A stretch of DNA of 26,150 nucleotides from NCBI GenBank assembly GCA_002314675.1, contig DCGZ01000003.1, forward strand, positions 1 through 26,150, in the 5' to 3' direction. Each line of letters starts with the position of its first letter. Positions within the stretch are counted from its first letter, which is position 1. Shown piece by piece: positions 12,133 through 20,105 of the stretch. The notes beneath the pieces are model-generated. The model did no database searches. It had not been told where the DNA came from and saw nothing but the letters and a program-made list of their open reading frames with translations. The stretch comes from Fibrobacter sp. UBA1765. GTDB taxonomy: Bacteria > Fibrobacterota > Fibrobacteria > Fibrobacterales > Fibrobacteraceae. Both the position numbers and the translations under genes were made by a program.

Positions 12133-14721
12133 TCAATATTCAATTCCAATCTTCTTGATCAGGAACTTTCGAGCTTCTTCAGAAACCTTGCTGGCATCGT
12201 GTTCAACACCCATAAGAGCAGCATAAATACTGAACGGGCTTGCAGAGCCACCCATGTTGTTGCATGCAACCTTTGTTACAATGTTGCCATTTTCAATCGC
12301 CATGTCAAGAACCTGTTTGTTAAGGTCAAGTTCCTGGCCACGGTGGTTTGTTACAACCGGGAGCGTCTTGGAATTGAATTTTTCAAGCAAACCTTCCGGC
12401 ATAACTTCTGGACGGAAACTGTACAGGATTGCCTTCGGGAAGTGATCCGAGAGCTTGTCCTTCATCGGTTCTATGCTTACAATTTCCATGCCCTGCGGGA
12501 ACGGCCTGTTGAGAGTTTCCAAAAGCGTAGGCAACGCGCTTTCCGAAAGATCGAGTTTCTTGAGCAATTCTATACTGATGACTTCGCAATACGTTTCAAG
12601 CCCGAGCGGGAGCGCGCCAAGGTTCACGATGCGCGGCTTCGGGCTAAAGCCTTCACTGAACTTCACAGGAATGTCTGCACAGAAGAAGGTGCGTTCAAAG
12701 AATCCCATGGTGTTATGGTGCGGCAAAAAGCGGCTGATGCCTGTTTTCTTGAATGTAATCTTGTAACGGTATGCAGCGCCCTGCTTTGGCTTGCGGCTTT
12801 CCACAAGCTTAATGATTTCTTCAGGAGTGCGACTTGGAGCCGCATGACGCACAGGTTTATCGGCCAGGTGGATTTCCTTGCCAAAGCCAGGGATACCGCA
12901 CTTTTGGCAATCGCCCCATTTGCAGTTTGGAACAGGGGCGGAATCCGGCGTAAAGGCCTTTTCCCATTCACGGCGGAGGTACGCCTTCGTCGTTCCGGCA
13001 TGAATAAAGTCCCACGGGAAAACGGATTCCTTTTCACGGGTCGCATAGATCCATGAAACATCGTAATTGTTTTCTTCAAAGACCTTCATCCAGCCTTCAT
13101 AATTTACGCGCTGGCAATCGCTTTCAAATATCTGGCCATTCTTGTAGGCTGCATAAATCAAGTGAGAAAGGCTACGGTCACCGCGACTATAGAACGCCTC
13201 AAGCATTGAAGTTTCCCATGCAGCCCAGTTGATTTTTACATTCGGGTGCTTAAAGAAACGTTCACGCACATACTTGATATGCTTTAAAGCAGTTTCCTTG
13301 TCCATGAAAGGAGCCCACTGGAGGCCTGTAAACGCCTTTGGAATAAGGATGCCGATGCTTACTGAAATTTGGCAGCCGCGATTGTACTTGCGGCCTATCT
13401 TTACAAGGTTTTCAATCAACTTGCAAAATGCATCCATGTCTTCAAGGTTCTCGGTCGGGAACCCGATCATGGTATAGAGTTTGATCTTGTTGAACTTGCT
13501 GGAGAACGCGTGTTCCGCGGCATCGTACATATCCTGGTCGCTAATGGTCTTGTTGATCATCTTGCGGATTCGTTCAGAACCGGTTTCTGGAGCAAATGTC
13601 GCACTGCGACCGCCCTTCAATGCAGCAACCTTGCCAGCGAGCGTTTCTCCGAATGCATTCACACGAATACTTGGCAAAGAAACATCTACAGTATCAAAGA
13701 AAGGGTCATCGATAATAGAATCTGTAAGGGCTTCTACAGGCTTATAATCTGCTGTGGAAAGGCTAAGCAAACCAAGTTCGCGTTCACCAGTCGCCTTGAT
13801 GCCAGCCTTTGCAATGTCGATAACATCATCCGGGTCAAGCTCACGACAAGGGCGGTACCAAATGCCCGCCTGGCAAAAACGGCAACCCTGCGCGCATCCT
13901 CGCATCACTTCTACGCTAAAGCGATTGTGCACGAGCGGCATGTTTGCAATCAAGTTCTTGATAGGGTAATTTTTCGGGTCCATCACAGGAATGAACTGGC
14001 GACGTACACCATTTGTCTTTTCGTAAGGGCCAGTTGCAGGTTCAACTGGCACGAGCTGCTTGAATTCGCCTTCACAAACAGGGCGAAGGCTCGGCACATA
14101 AACGCCATCGATTGCAGCAAGGCGCTTCAAGATTTCAAGGCGGCTTACGCCTTCCTTTCGAGCTTCACCAATGCAACGTGTTACCTTGATGATTACTTCT
14201 TCGCCATCACCAATCATGAAGGCATCAAAGAAATCTGCAACAGGTTCTGGGTTCGCCATGGCAGGGCCACCACCCACAACAATCGGATCATTTTCAGCAC
14301 GATCGGCGCTAAAAGCAGGTACTTTTGCAAGTTCCAAAACATACGGAACATTCGTAAAATTCAGTTCCGTTTGCACGCTCATGCCGATGATTTCAAAGTC
14401 ACGGACTGCGGAATAGCTTGCGTAAGTGTAAAGGGGAATATCTAAGCGACGCATTTCTGCAGCCATGTCATCCCATGGGGCAAAGCTAACTTCGCAAAGC
14501 AAATCCGGTTCACGATTTATAATCTGGTACAAAATGCGAATGCCGTTGTTTGACATGCCAATTTCGTATGTGTCCGGGAATACAAACGCAAAACGGGCCA
14601 GCATTTTAGACTGGTCCTTGATATAACTGTTTGCTTCGCCACCAATGTAACGAGCCGGGTTTTCAACAACAGGAAGGGCTTCGCCCAGTTTCTCAAAAAT
14701 CGTGCGGTTATCTTTTGCCAT
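12133..14721 (-). CDS. B12-binding radical SAM protein fused to a DUF2344 domain
   Basis: A 862-residue cytoplasmic protein matching, from memory, the TIGR03960 radical SAM family fused to TIGR03936/DUF2344. The N-terminal region (about 40-170) looks like a cobalamin-binding domain with EIGMSNNGIRILY and GGGPAMANPEP. The iron-sulfur motif is Cys276-x3-Cys280-x2-Cys283 (RGCAQGCRFCQAG). A further Cys cluster, NCKWGDCQKCG, precedes the C-terminal part (about 645-862), where RYKITFKKTGISRFLPHH and FSEGFSPKPRI are DUF2344 hallmarks. The reaction is not established; a role in RNA or translation factor modification has been suggested for such families. The frame opens with GTG at 14727, but ATG 14721 gives the usual MAKDN start. 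No Shine-Dalgarno is visible. The GH43 gene lies 54 bp upstream. Confidence 0.92.
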   Translation of the reverse strand: MAKDNRTIFEKLGEALPVVENPARYIGGEANSYIKDQSKMLARFAFVFPDTYEIGMSNNGIRILYQIINREPDLLCEVSFAPWDDMAAEMRRLDIPLYTYASYSAVRDFEIIGMSVQTELNFTNVPYVLELAKVPAFSADRAENDPIVVGGGPAMANPEPVADFFDAFMIGDGEEVIIKVTRCIGEARKEGVSRLEILKRLAAIDGVYVPSLRPVCEGEFKQLVPVEPATGPYEKTNGVRRQFIPVMDPKNYPIKNLIANMPLVHNRFSVEVMRGCAQGCRFCQAGIWYRPCRELDPDDVIDIAKAGIKATGERELGLLSLSTADYKPVEALTDSIIDDPFFDTVDVSLPSIRVNAFGETLAGKVAALKGGRSATFAPETGSERIRKMINKTISDQDMYDAAEHAFSSKFNKIKLYTMIGFPTENLEDMDAFCKLIENLVKIGRKYNRGCQISVSIGILIPKAFTGLQWAPFMDKETALKHIKYVRERFFKHPNVKINWAAWETSMLEAFYSRGDRSLSHLIYAAYKNGQIFESDCQRVNYEGWMKVFEENNYDVSWIYATREKESVFPWDFIHAGTTKAYLRREWEKAFTPDSAPVPNCKWGDCQKCGIPGFGKEIHLADKPVRHAAPSRTPEEIIKLVESRKPKQGAAYRYKITFKKTGISRFLPHHNTMGFFERTFFCADIPVKFSEGFSPKPRIVNLGALPLGLETYCEVISIELLKKLDLSESALPTLLETLNRPFPQGMEIVSIEPMKDKLSDHFPKAILYSFRPEVMPEGLLEKFNSKTLPVVTNHRGQELDLNKQVLDMAIENGNIVTKVACNNMGGSASPFSIYAALMGVEHDASKVSEEARKFLIKKIGIEY

Positions 14722-14775
14722 GCACACAAATTTAGAAACTATTTAAACGGCAAAGCTTCCTTTTGAACCTAGTTT

Positions 14776-17703
14776 TTACTTATTAGTAAATCTTATAACT
14801 TTTAATGGTTCGCCATCAATCGCGATGCGCACAATGTAATGGCCCCTCGAGGTCTTGCCAAGGTCAAATGAGTTTTCCCCAATCCTTAAGGAACGGCTAA
14901 AGGAACACACCTTGTGACCAGCCAAGTCAAAGACCGCGATTTTAGCATTAGCATTGTTTTGTGCAGACACATGCAAAACATTGCCGTGAACAAATGCATT
15001 CAAGCCTTGCAATTTTGCGACAATCGCGTCAGTATCTTCTTCATCTCCACCAACCGGTTTTTCTACATCGCTACTGTCTTTCTTTTCAAGAGAATCCTTT
15101 GACGGCTCACCAACAACGCCATTCACGGCAATCCGAAGCAAATCTACTGCACTTTTTTCGCAAGTAAATCCAAGGCTCATTTCTGTTTTCGGCACACCCG
15201 CATTTACAGCGGTATACTTGTAAGACTTGCCATCTGGAGCAGTAACTGTCGAAGAATAAGTAAGAGTGTCGTTTGATCGTTTAACATTCATCACTACATC
15301 AGCATTTTGCATGATGCGAGAAAATTCTTCCCAAGTCCAATCATACTTATATTCAAAAGTTCCCAAATTATCTAATGCATAGGCATCAGCACGGAGAAGA
15401 GTAGTCTTGCCATCTGCAGTGGCGCGCACGATGTAGTTATCCCAGTTCTCCGAACCAGCACCGTTTCCATAGTTTCTGAAATTGAAAGTCACGTTAAAAT
15501 CGCCGGTTACCTTGTAGTCGGAGCTCTTCAGGGCATTGAAGCCAGCGTTATAGACACCGCCTGCATCAAGGGTCCCCACAAAGACACGGTCCCCCTGGGA
15601 GCCGTAAGCGATGCGGCTTACATCTAAGTAGGCTGCGTCAACACCCAAGTAAATGTCATAATCGCCGGAAGGAGCGCTGGTAGCGGATACGCGATACACC
15701 AAAGCGCCTTCTACAAAGGCGTAAACGTTAATAACGCTTCCGTCCTTAACCGCACGGAGCTTTACCCTGGCGTTCTTGAACATGGCCTTGAACTTGCTCC
15801 AGTCAGTACCCCAGGAACCATAATAGCCCACAGAGCTTCCGCTAAAGGTTTCAACAGAATAGGCATCGGAGCGCAAATACCAAGTATTATCGCCATTCTT
15901 AAATGCAAGAACCCAGTTGTTCCAGTTTTCCTTTGCTTCCGTGTAGTTGGCAAAGTCAAACTCCGCAACGAAATCGCCAGATACGCTAACCTTGGCAAAA
16001 TCATCATAGGCATCCCAGGCAGTCTTAAAGTCCTTGGTTCCAACAATTTTTGTTTCACCATAATATTTTGTTTCATTTACAGTTTCTGTCTTGGGAACAC
16101 GATAGCCCCACAGAGCGCGGGAACCGTTCTTGTTCATGGCAGAGAAAGTAACCGTAACCTTGCCGATATCATTCTGGGACTGTTCCAGCACGACGCCTTC
16201 GTAGGTATCATTGTTCATTGCGAGAGTGATGTACTGACGGCCCTTTGCAAAGTCATATTTCCATGTACCTGCATAGGCTCCGCTCACAGAACCATCAGCG
16301 TTTAACTGCAAGTCCTTTTCTGTATTGATAGGGAACTTGCCATCTGCTTGCGCGTAAGGTTCGTGCATGATGATCTTGTATGCGCCAGCAATCTGAGATT
16401 CGTCAAATGCAGTTGCAGTCATGCCGAAACCAGTCTTATATTCAAACGGAGCTGCAACAATCCAACCCATCTTATTAAAGTACAGCTGGTGGGTTTCCAC
16501 ATTGTGCCAAGCCTGTCCGTTATCCATCTTGCGGTGGTAAACTAGGTACATGGAGCCATCTTCATCGCGAAGCAAAGAATTGTGACCATCTGCAATCTCG
16601 GCACTTCCGTCAGGCCAGAAACTCCACTTGTAATTCTGGATAATCGGAAATCCATGATCTGTCGTAAGGCCATAATTATAGATGTACTTACTAAAAAGTG
16701 CAGAGGTTCCATCTACATCAACATAGGGGCCCTTTACGTCCTTGCTGCGGAACACACGCATAGAATAACCGCCATCAGGACTATAGAAGCCATAACTGAT
16801 AAACAGGTAGTAATAGCCGTTGCCGTCAGCATCCTTGAAGTATTGAATGTATGAACCTTCGCCGCTGACATAGTAGCCGCCGCCTACATGAATGCCCATG
16901 TACTGGTCGCTAGTCATGGCGCTCTTGAAGGCCGTGCCCTGCCACTTGGTTTCGTACTTGTAGCTGTAATCGCGAAGGCCTGTAGATTCGTCCAGCTTCA
17001 GCAAGAAGAGGCCGCCGCTCCAGGAGCCGTAAAGCATCCATAGAATGCCATCTTCATCATAGAAAACGTTAGGATCGATGGCGCTGACTCCGTAGCCGCC
17101 GTCCCACTTGCCCAGATTGGTAACGCCATTGTTTGCCATATAGTAGCGACTGTCGATGGTTGCAGAACCAGTCACCTTCTGATAATCAAGGTTGCCGGCC
17201 TTGCCCGCAGACTGAGTATCCATGCCGCCGTAAACCACTGTACCCACATATTCATAAGGGCCTTCAATCTTGTTTGAAGTATGGAGAACAATGGAACTCA
17301 TCCAGTCGTCGCCATTGATAGATGTATAGAGGCACCACTTGCCCAGTTTCTTGTTCCAAATGATGTCTGGAGCCCACATGTTACCACCCACCGCTTCGCT
17401 GGTTTTATGGCCAGACCAATCGGCAGCCGCCTTGAAGGCCTCGTAAAAACTGTTGGTGGATTTTCCGCCCACGCTGAACTTCGGGGTAAATTCAGTCCAG
17501 TCCAGCATATTCTTGGAATAAGCCGCACCGTTCATGGTTCCAAAGATGTAGTAGAATTTTTCACGACTCTTGCCGGCATCATTTTCCGGGTACGAATTAC
17601 CGGCAGCGTCCTTATAAACAATGACCACGGACGGGTCGTGAACCGCCACGGAACTTGCAAAAGCAAACGCAACAGTCAAAAGCAAAGAAAGTAGGAATTT
17701 CAT
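14776..17703 (-). CDS. Secreted GH43 arabinan-type glycoside hydrolase with two tandem modules and a sorting-like C-terminus
   Basis: A 975-residue exported enzyme, probably an endo-1,5-alpha-L-arabinanase acting on pectic arabinan. The signal peptide is residues 1-20. GH43 domain about 20-420: general base Asp23 (HDPSVV), Asp210 (AIDPNVF) and general acid Glu282 (GEGSYI), plus DGHNSLLRDEDG. Residues about 430-537 look like the GH43 C-terminal beta domain. Two homologous modules follow, about 574-700 and 732-862, both with GDF, NY, ENW-x-N and LRxDAY; I do not recognise their family and suspect carbohydrate binding. After an acidic linker (863-893), residues 894-975 resemble a type IX secretion sorting domain (VFDLAGHKV, GHYIVRI). 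ATG 17703 is chosen for its signal peptide and GGGG five bases upstream; the frame extends nine codons further. Confidence 0.9.
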   Translation of the reverse strand: MKFLLSLLLTVAFAFASSVAVHDPSVVIVYKDAAGNSYPENDAGKSREKFYYIFGTMNGAAYSKNMLDWTEFTPKFSVGGKSTNSFYEAFKAAADWSGHKTSEAVGGNMWAPDIIWNKKLGKWCLYTSINGDDWMSSIVLHTSNKIEGPYEYVGTVVYGGMDTQSAGKAGNLDYQKVTGSATIDSRYYMANNGVTNLGKWDGGYGVSAIDPNVFYDEDGILWMLYGSWSGGLFLLKLDESTGLRDYSYKYETKWQGTAFKSAMTSDQYMGIHVGGGYYVSGEGSYIQYFKDADGNGYYYLFISYGFYSPDGGYSMRVFRSKDVKGPYVDVDGTSALFSKYIYNYGLTTDHGFPIIQNYKWSFWPDGSAEIADGHNSLLRDEDGSMYLVYHRKMDNGQAWHNVETHQLYFNKMGWIVAAPFEYKTGFGMTATAFDESQIAGAYKIIMHEPYAQADGKFPINTEKDLQLNADGSVSGAYAGTWKYDFAKGRQYITLAMNNDTYEGVVLEQSQNDIGKVTVTFSAMNKNGSRALWGYRVPKTETVNETKYYGETKIVGTKDFKTAWDAYDDFAKVSVSGDFVAEFDFANYTEAKENWNNWVLAFKNGDNTWYLRSDAYSVETFSGSSVGYYGSWGTDWSKFKAMFKNARVKLRAVKDGSVINVYAFVEGALVYRVSATSAPSGDYDIYLGVDAAYLDVSRIAYGSQGDRVFVGTLDAGGVYNAGFNALKSSDYKVTGDFNVTFNFRNYGNGAGSENWDNYIVRATADGKTTLLRADAYALDNLGTFEYKYDWTWEEFSRIMQNADVVMNVKRSNDTLTYSSTVTAPDGKSYKYTAVNAGVPKTEMSLGFTCEKSAVDLLRIAVNGVVGEPSKDSLEKKDSSDVEKPVGGDEEDTDAIVAKLQGLNAFVHGNVLHVSAQNNANAKIAVFDLAGHKVCSFSRSLRIGENSFDLGKTSRGHYIVRIAIDGEPLKVIRFTNK

Positions 17704-17734
17704 AATTACCCCAATAAAACAATCCAACAAGCTA

Positions 17735-17763
17735 AAATTACCTTAATATTTGTAAAAAAGCAA
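17735..17763 (-). promoter_or_regulatory. Probable promoter of the GH43 gene
   Basis: On the minus strand TTGCTT (+ strand 17758-17763) and TAATTT (17735-17740) are spaced 17 bp. The start would be near 17728, 25 nt before the ATG. Confidence 0.45.
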
Positions 17764-17779
17764 TAATGCCAAACATTGC

Positions 17780-17795
17780 GTTGTCAGCAGACAAC
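17780..17795. promoter_or_regulatory. Inverted repeat upstream of the GH43 promoter
   Basis: GTTGTC (17780-17785) and GACAAC (17790-17795) form a perfect inverted repeat around AGCA, about 17 bp upstream of the predicted -35. The position would suit an activator site for a sugar-responsive regulator; this is inferred from location only. Confidence 0.3.
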
Positions 17796-17833
17796 GGATG
17801 AATCTTTCAAACTTGGATTGTTTTTTGCACAAA

Positions 17834-17881
17834 TAAAAAAAGCGCGCCCAAGAGTAAAGGAGGAAAAGCTTTGGGCGCGCT
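17834..17881 (-). terminator. Rho-independent terminator (minus strand)
   Basis: AGCGCGCCCAA (17871-17881 on the minus strand) and TTGGGCGCGCT (17841-17851) form a perfect 11-bp GC-rich stem. It is followed on the minus strand by a run of seven T, then ATTT. The plus strand lacks a T tail here, so it points toward the GH43 gene. Confidence 0.75.
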
Positions 17882-17900
17882 ACGAGGTTAGATCCTCAAT
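17834..17900 (-). ncRNA. Candidate small RNA with an anti-Shine-Dalgarno loop
   Basis: A minus-strand promoter at 17907-17934 would start a transcript near 17900 that ends at the terminator hairpin, about 67 nt. The predicted RNA has a short 5' hairpin (GAGG with CCTC, 17884-17897) and a 3' hairpin with a perfect 11-bp stem. The 19-nt loop of the latter contains TTTTCCTCCTTTA, which includes CCUCCUU, the same sequence as the 16S rRNA 3' end that pairs with ribosome-binding sites. No gene lies upstream on this strand that would need the terminator. Not matched to any known RNA family. Confidence 0.45.
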
Positions 17901-17906
17901 GCCCTA

Positions 17907-17934
17907 AGTATATATTTTTTTGCGGGAAAAGCAA
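17907..17934 (-). promoter_or_regulatory. Probable promoter of the candidate small RNA
   Basis: On the minus strand TTGCTT (+ strand 17929-17934) and TATACT (17907-17912) are separated by 16 bp. The -35 hexamer is identical to that proposed for the GH43 gene. Confidence 0.45.
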
Positions 17935-17941
17935 ACTTTTT

Positions 17942-17970
17942 TTGAGAGAATTCAAAAGAGTGTATTAAAT
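17942..17970 (+). promoter_or_regulatory. Possible glmS promoter
   Basis: TTGAGA (17942-17947) and TTAAAT (17965-17970) are spaced 17 bp, placing a start near 17977 and a 5' UTR of about 58 nt. A second TTGAGG at about 17990 has no good -10. No glmS-ribozyme-like fold was recognised in the leader. Confidence 0.35.
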
Positions 17971-18034
17971 TCATACAAAAACAGGCTTTTGAGGCATAAA
18001 TTTCTAATTTTACACAAAATTGCATGAGGTTTTT

Positions 18035-19864
18035 ATGTGCGGAATAGTCGGTTACATCGGTTTCAGGGACGCACTCCCTATTTTGATCGAAGGCTTGAAG
18101 AAACTCGAATATCGAGGCTACGACAGCGCAGGCGTTTCCGTCATTTCTAGCGGCAGGCTCGAAACAGAACGCGCAGCCGGTAAAATCATCGCCCTCGAAG
18201 AAAAGCTCAAGTCAAGAAACATGCAGGGCTTTCTTGGCATTGGCCACACGCGCTGGGCTACCCATGGCGCACCGACCGAAAACAACGCCCATCCTCATAC
18301 AAGCTTTGACGGCAAGATCGCCGTTGTCCATAACGGCATCATCGAAAACTACGCCGTGCTCAAGGCAAAGCTACAGGCAGAAGGCATTGAATTCAAGTCC
18401 GATACAGATACCGAAGTCATAGCGCACCTCATCGCCCGTTTTTACCAGGGTGATCTAAAAAAAGCCGTTATCCAAGCACTCGGCAAGCTTGAAGGTGCCT
18501 TTGGCATTGCGGTCATTTGCAAAGATGAACCAGACGTAATCATTGGTGCGCGTCGCGGATCCCCATTAATCTTTGGCATTGGCGAAGGTGGCGAATACTA
18601 CCTAGCAAGTGACGTTTCTGCAATTGTCAACTACACGCAAAAGGTCGTGTACCTTGACGACAACGACATCGTTATCGCCAAGCGTTCTGGCTACACGCTC
18701 TTGAACTTGCACAGCCAAGTTGTTCAACGAGAAATCCAGGAAGTTGACTTTGATGTCGACTCCGTCGCTAAGGGCGGTTTCGAACACTTCATGCTCAAGG
18801 AAATCTTTGAACAGCCGACATCCCTCCGCGATACAATGCGTGGCCGCCTGCTCATTAGCGAAGGCATTGCAAAGCTTTCTGGCCTTGACGCAAATATCAA
18901 GGAATTGAGGACAATCAACCGCATCATCATCATTGCATGCGGAACAAGCTATTACGCCGGCATGGTCGGCGAATACATGATAGAAGACCTGGCTGGCGTT
19001 CCTGTCGAGGTGGAATACGCATCGGAATTCCGTTACCGCAACCCAATCATCAAGCCTGGTACCCTTGTAATTTGCATTTCACAGTCTGGCGAAACAGCAG
19101 ATACGCTAGCGGCAATGAAGGAAGCTCAACACAAGGGAGCTACCGTTCTTGGCATTTGCAACGCGGTGGGTTCTTCTATTGCACGAAATTCAAATGGCGG
19201 TGTTTACCTGCATGCCGGCCCAGAAATCGGTGTAGCAAGTACAAAGGCATTCTCCGCCCAGGTACTCGTACTTTCCATGATTGCACTCCTGCTTGGCCGA
19301 CAGCGCCGCGTTTCCTATGAACAGGGCATGGACCTTGCAACAGCAATCACAAAGATTCCAGACCTTGTTGAAGAAACGCTTAAGCAAAACGACAAGATCA
19401 AGGCCATCGCAGAAAAATACAAGGACGCAAAGAACTTCCTTTACCTGGGTCGTCATTACAACTACCCGGTCGCAATGGAAGGCGCACTCAAGCTCAAGGA
19501 AATCAGCTACATTCACGCAGAAGGTTACCCTGCAGCCGAAATGAAGCATGGTCCGATCGCTCTTATCGACGAAAACATGCCGGTCGTGGTAATCGCTCCA
19601 CGAGATGCACTGTTCGACAAGATCGTTTCTAACGTTCGCGAAATCAAGGCGCGTGGAGGAAAGGTCATCGCAATAACCACGCAAGACTGCACCCCGCTTA
19701 ACCAATTCGCAGACGAACTCATTTGCGTTCCTGCAACGACCCCGATGCTTATGCCAATGGTCACCTGCGTTCCATTGCAGTTGCTTGCATACCACATTGC
19801 AGTACTCCGCGGGAACAACGTCGACCAGCCTCGCAACCTCGCCAAGAGCGTAACTGTGGAGTAG
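18035..19864 (+). CDS. glmS: Glutamine--fructose-6-phosphate aminotransferase (isomerizing)
   Basis: A 609-residue cytoplasmic enzyme that makes glucosamine-6-phosphate from fructose-6-phosphate and glutamine, the first step toward UDP-GlcNAc for the cell wall. The start MCGIVGYIG leaves the catalytic Cys at position 1 after Met removal, so ATG 18035 is certain over the frame's upstream TTG at 18020; GAGG (18026-18029) lies five bases before it. The glutaminase domain covers about 1-220 (KKLEYRGYDSAG, GHTRWATHG, HNGIIENY). Two SIS domains follow (CGTSYYAG, SQSGETADT, LGRHYNYPVAMEGALKLKE). The C-terminus PRNLAKSVTVE is the family standard, and the length equals that of E. coli GlmS. Confidence 0.98.
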   Translation: MCGIVGYIGFRDALPILIEGLKKLEYRGYDSAGVSVISSGRLETERAAGKIIALEEKLKSRNMQGFLGIGHTRWATHGAPTENNAHPHTSFDGKIAVVHNGIIENYAVLKAKLQAEGIEFKSDTDTEVIAHLIARFYQGDLKKAVIQALGKLEGAFGIAVICKDEPDVIIGARRGSPLIFGIGEGGEYYLASDVSAIVNYTQKVVYLDDNDIVIAKRSGYTLLNLHSQVVQREIQEVDFDVDSVAKGGFEHFMLKEIFEQPTSLRDTMRGRLLISEGIAKLSGLDANIKELRTINRIIIIACGTSYYAGMVGEYMIEDLAGVPVEVEYASEFRYRNPIIKPGTLVICISQSGETADTLAAMKEAQHKGATVLGICNAVGSSIARNSNGGVYLHAGPEIGVASTKAFSAQVLVLSMIALLLGRQRRVSYEQGMDLATAITKIPDLVEETLKQNDKIKAIAEKYKDAKNFLYLGRHYNYPVAMEGALKLKEISYIHAEGYPAAEMKHGPIALIDENMPVVVIAPRDALFDKIVSNVREIKARGGKVIAITTQDCTPLNQFADELICVPATTPMLMPMVTCVPLQLLAYHIAVLRGNNVDQPRNLAKSVTVE

Positions 19865-19866
19865 CA

Positions 19867-20105
19867 GAGGACCGAGAACAGAGAACAGAATACAGGAGTC
19901 AGTGACAAGAATCAGGAGTCTGGAGTTGAAAGACGGAAACGAGTAACTAACAACTAATAATTCTTTAGAGATTAGGTTCTAGAAACTAGAGACTAAAAAA
20001 CACTCATTTACATTCCCTAACCTCTAGCCTCTAATTTCTAACCTCTAAAAACTGGAAATCAACATTCACTAACCCCTAGATCCTAGCCCCTATACCCTAT
20101 TCCCC
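19867..20105. repeat. Long degenerate heptad mosaic between glmS and scpA
   Basis: Nearly the whole 241-bp gap divides into 7-bp units: AGAGGAC-like units near 19867-19925, CTAAC/TAGA-like units from about 19947 to 20000, CTAACCT and CTAGCCT types from 20016, and CTAACCC, CTAGATC types to 20105, directly against the scpA ATG. The words AGACGGAAACGAGTAACTAA (19931-19950) and AACCCCTAGATCCTA recur at 24973-24992 and 25058-25072. No promoter, terminator or Shine-Dalgarno is obvious. Confidence 0.7.

Noticed and set aside
13369..14445. 358-codon open frame on the plus strand
   Set aside because: Antisense to the radical SAM gene, whose iron-sulfur and DUF2344 motifs are clear. The frame product has no recognisable motif.
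17860..17889. Six-codon frame (TTG 17872 to TAG) behind AAAGGAGG on the plus strand
   Set aside because: The Shine-Dalgarno-like AAAGGAGG is the complement of the terminator loop of the minus-strand transcript. The spacing fits translation, but a TTG start and six codons are too little to call a leader peptide.
17704..18034. glmS ribozyme or other riboswitch in the glmS leader
   Set aside because: No ribozyme core or known aptamer pattern was seen, and the strong hairpin in the gap has its T tail on the opposite strand.
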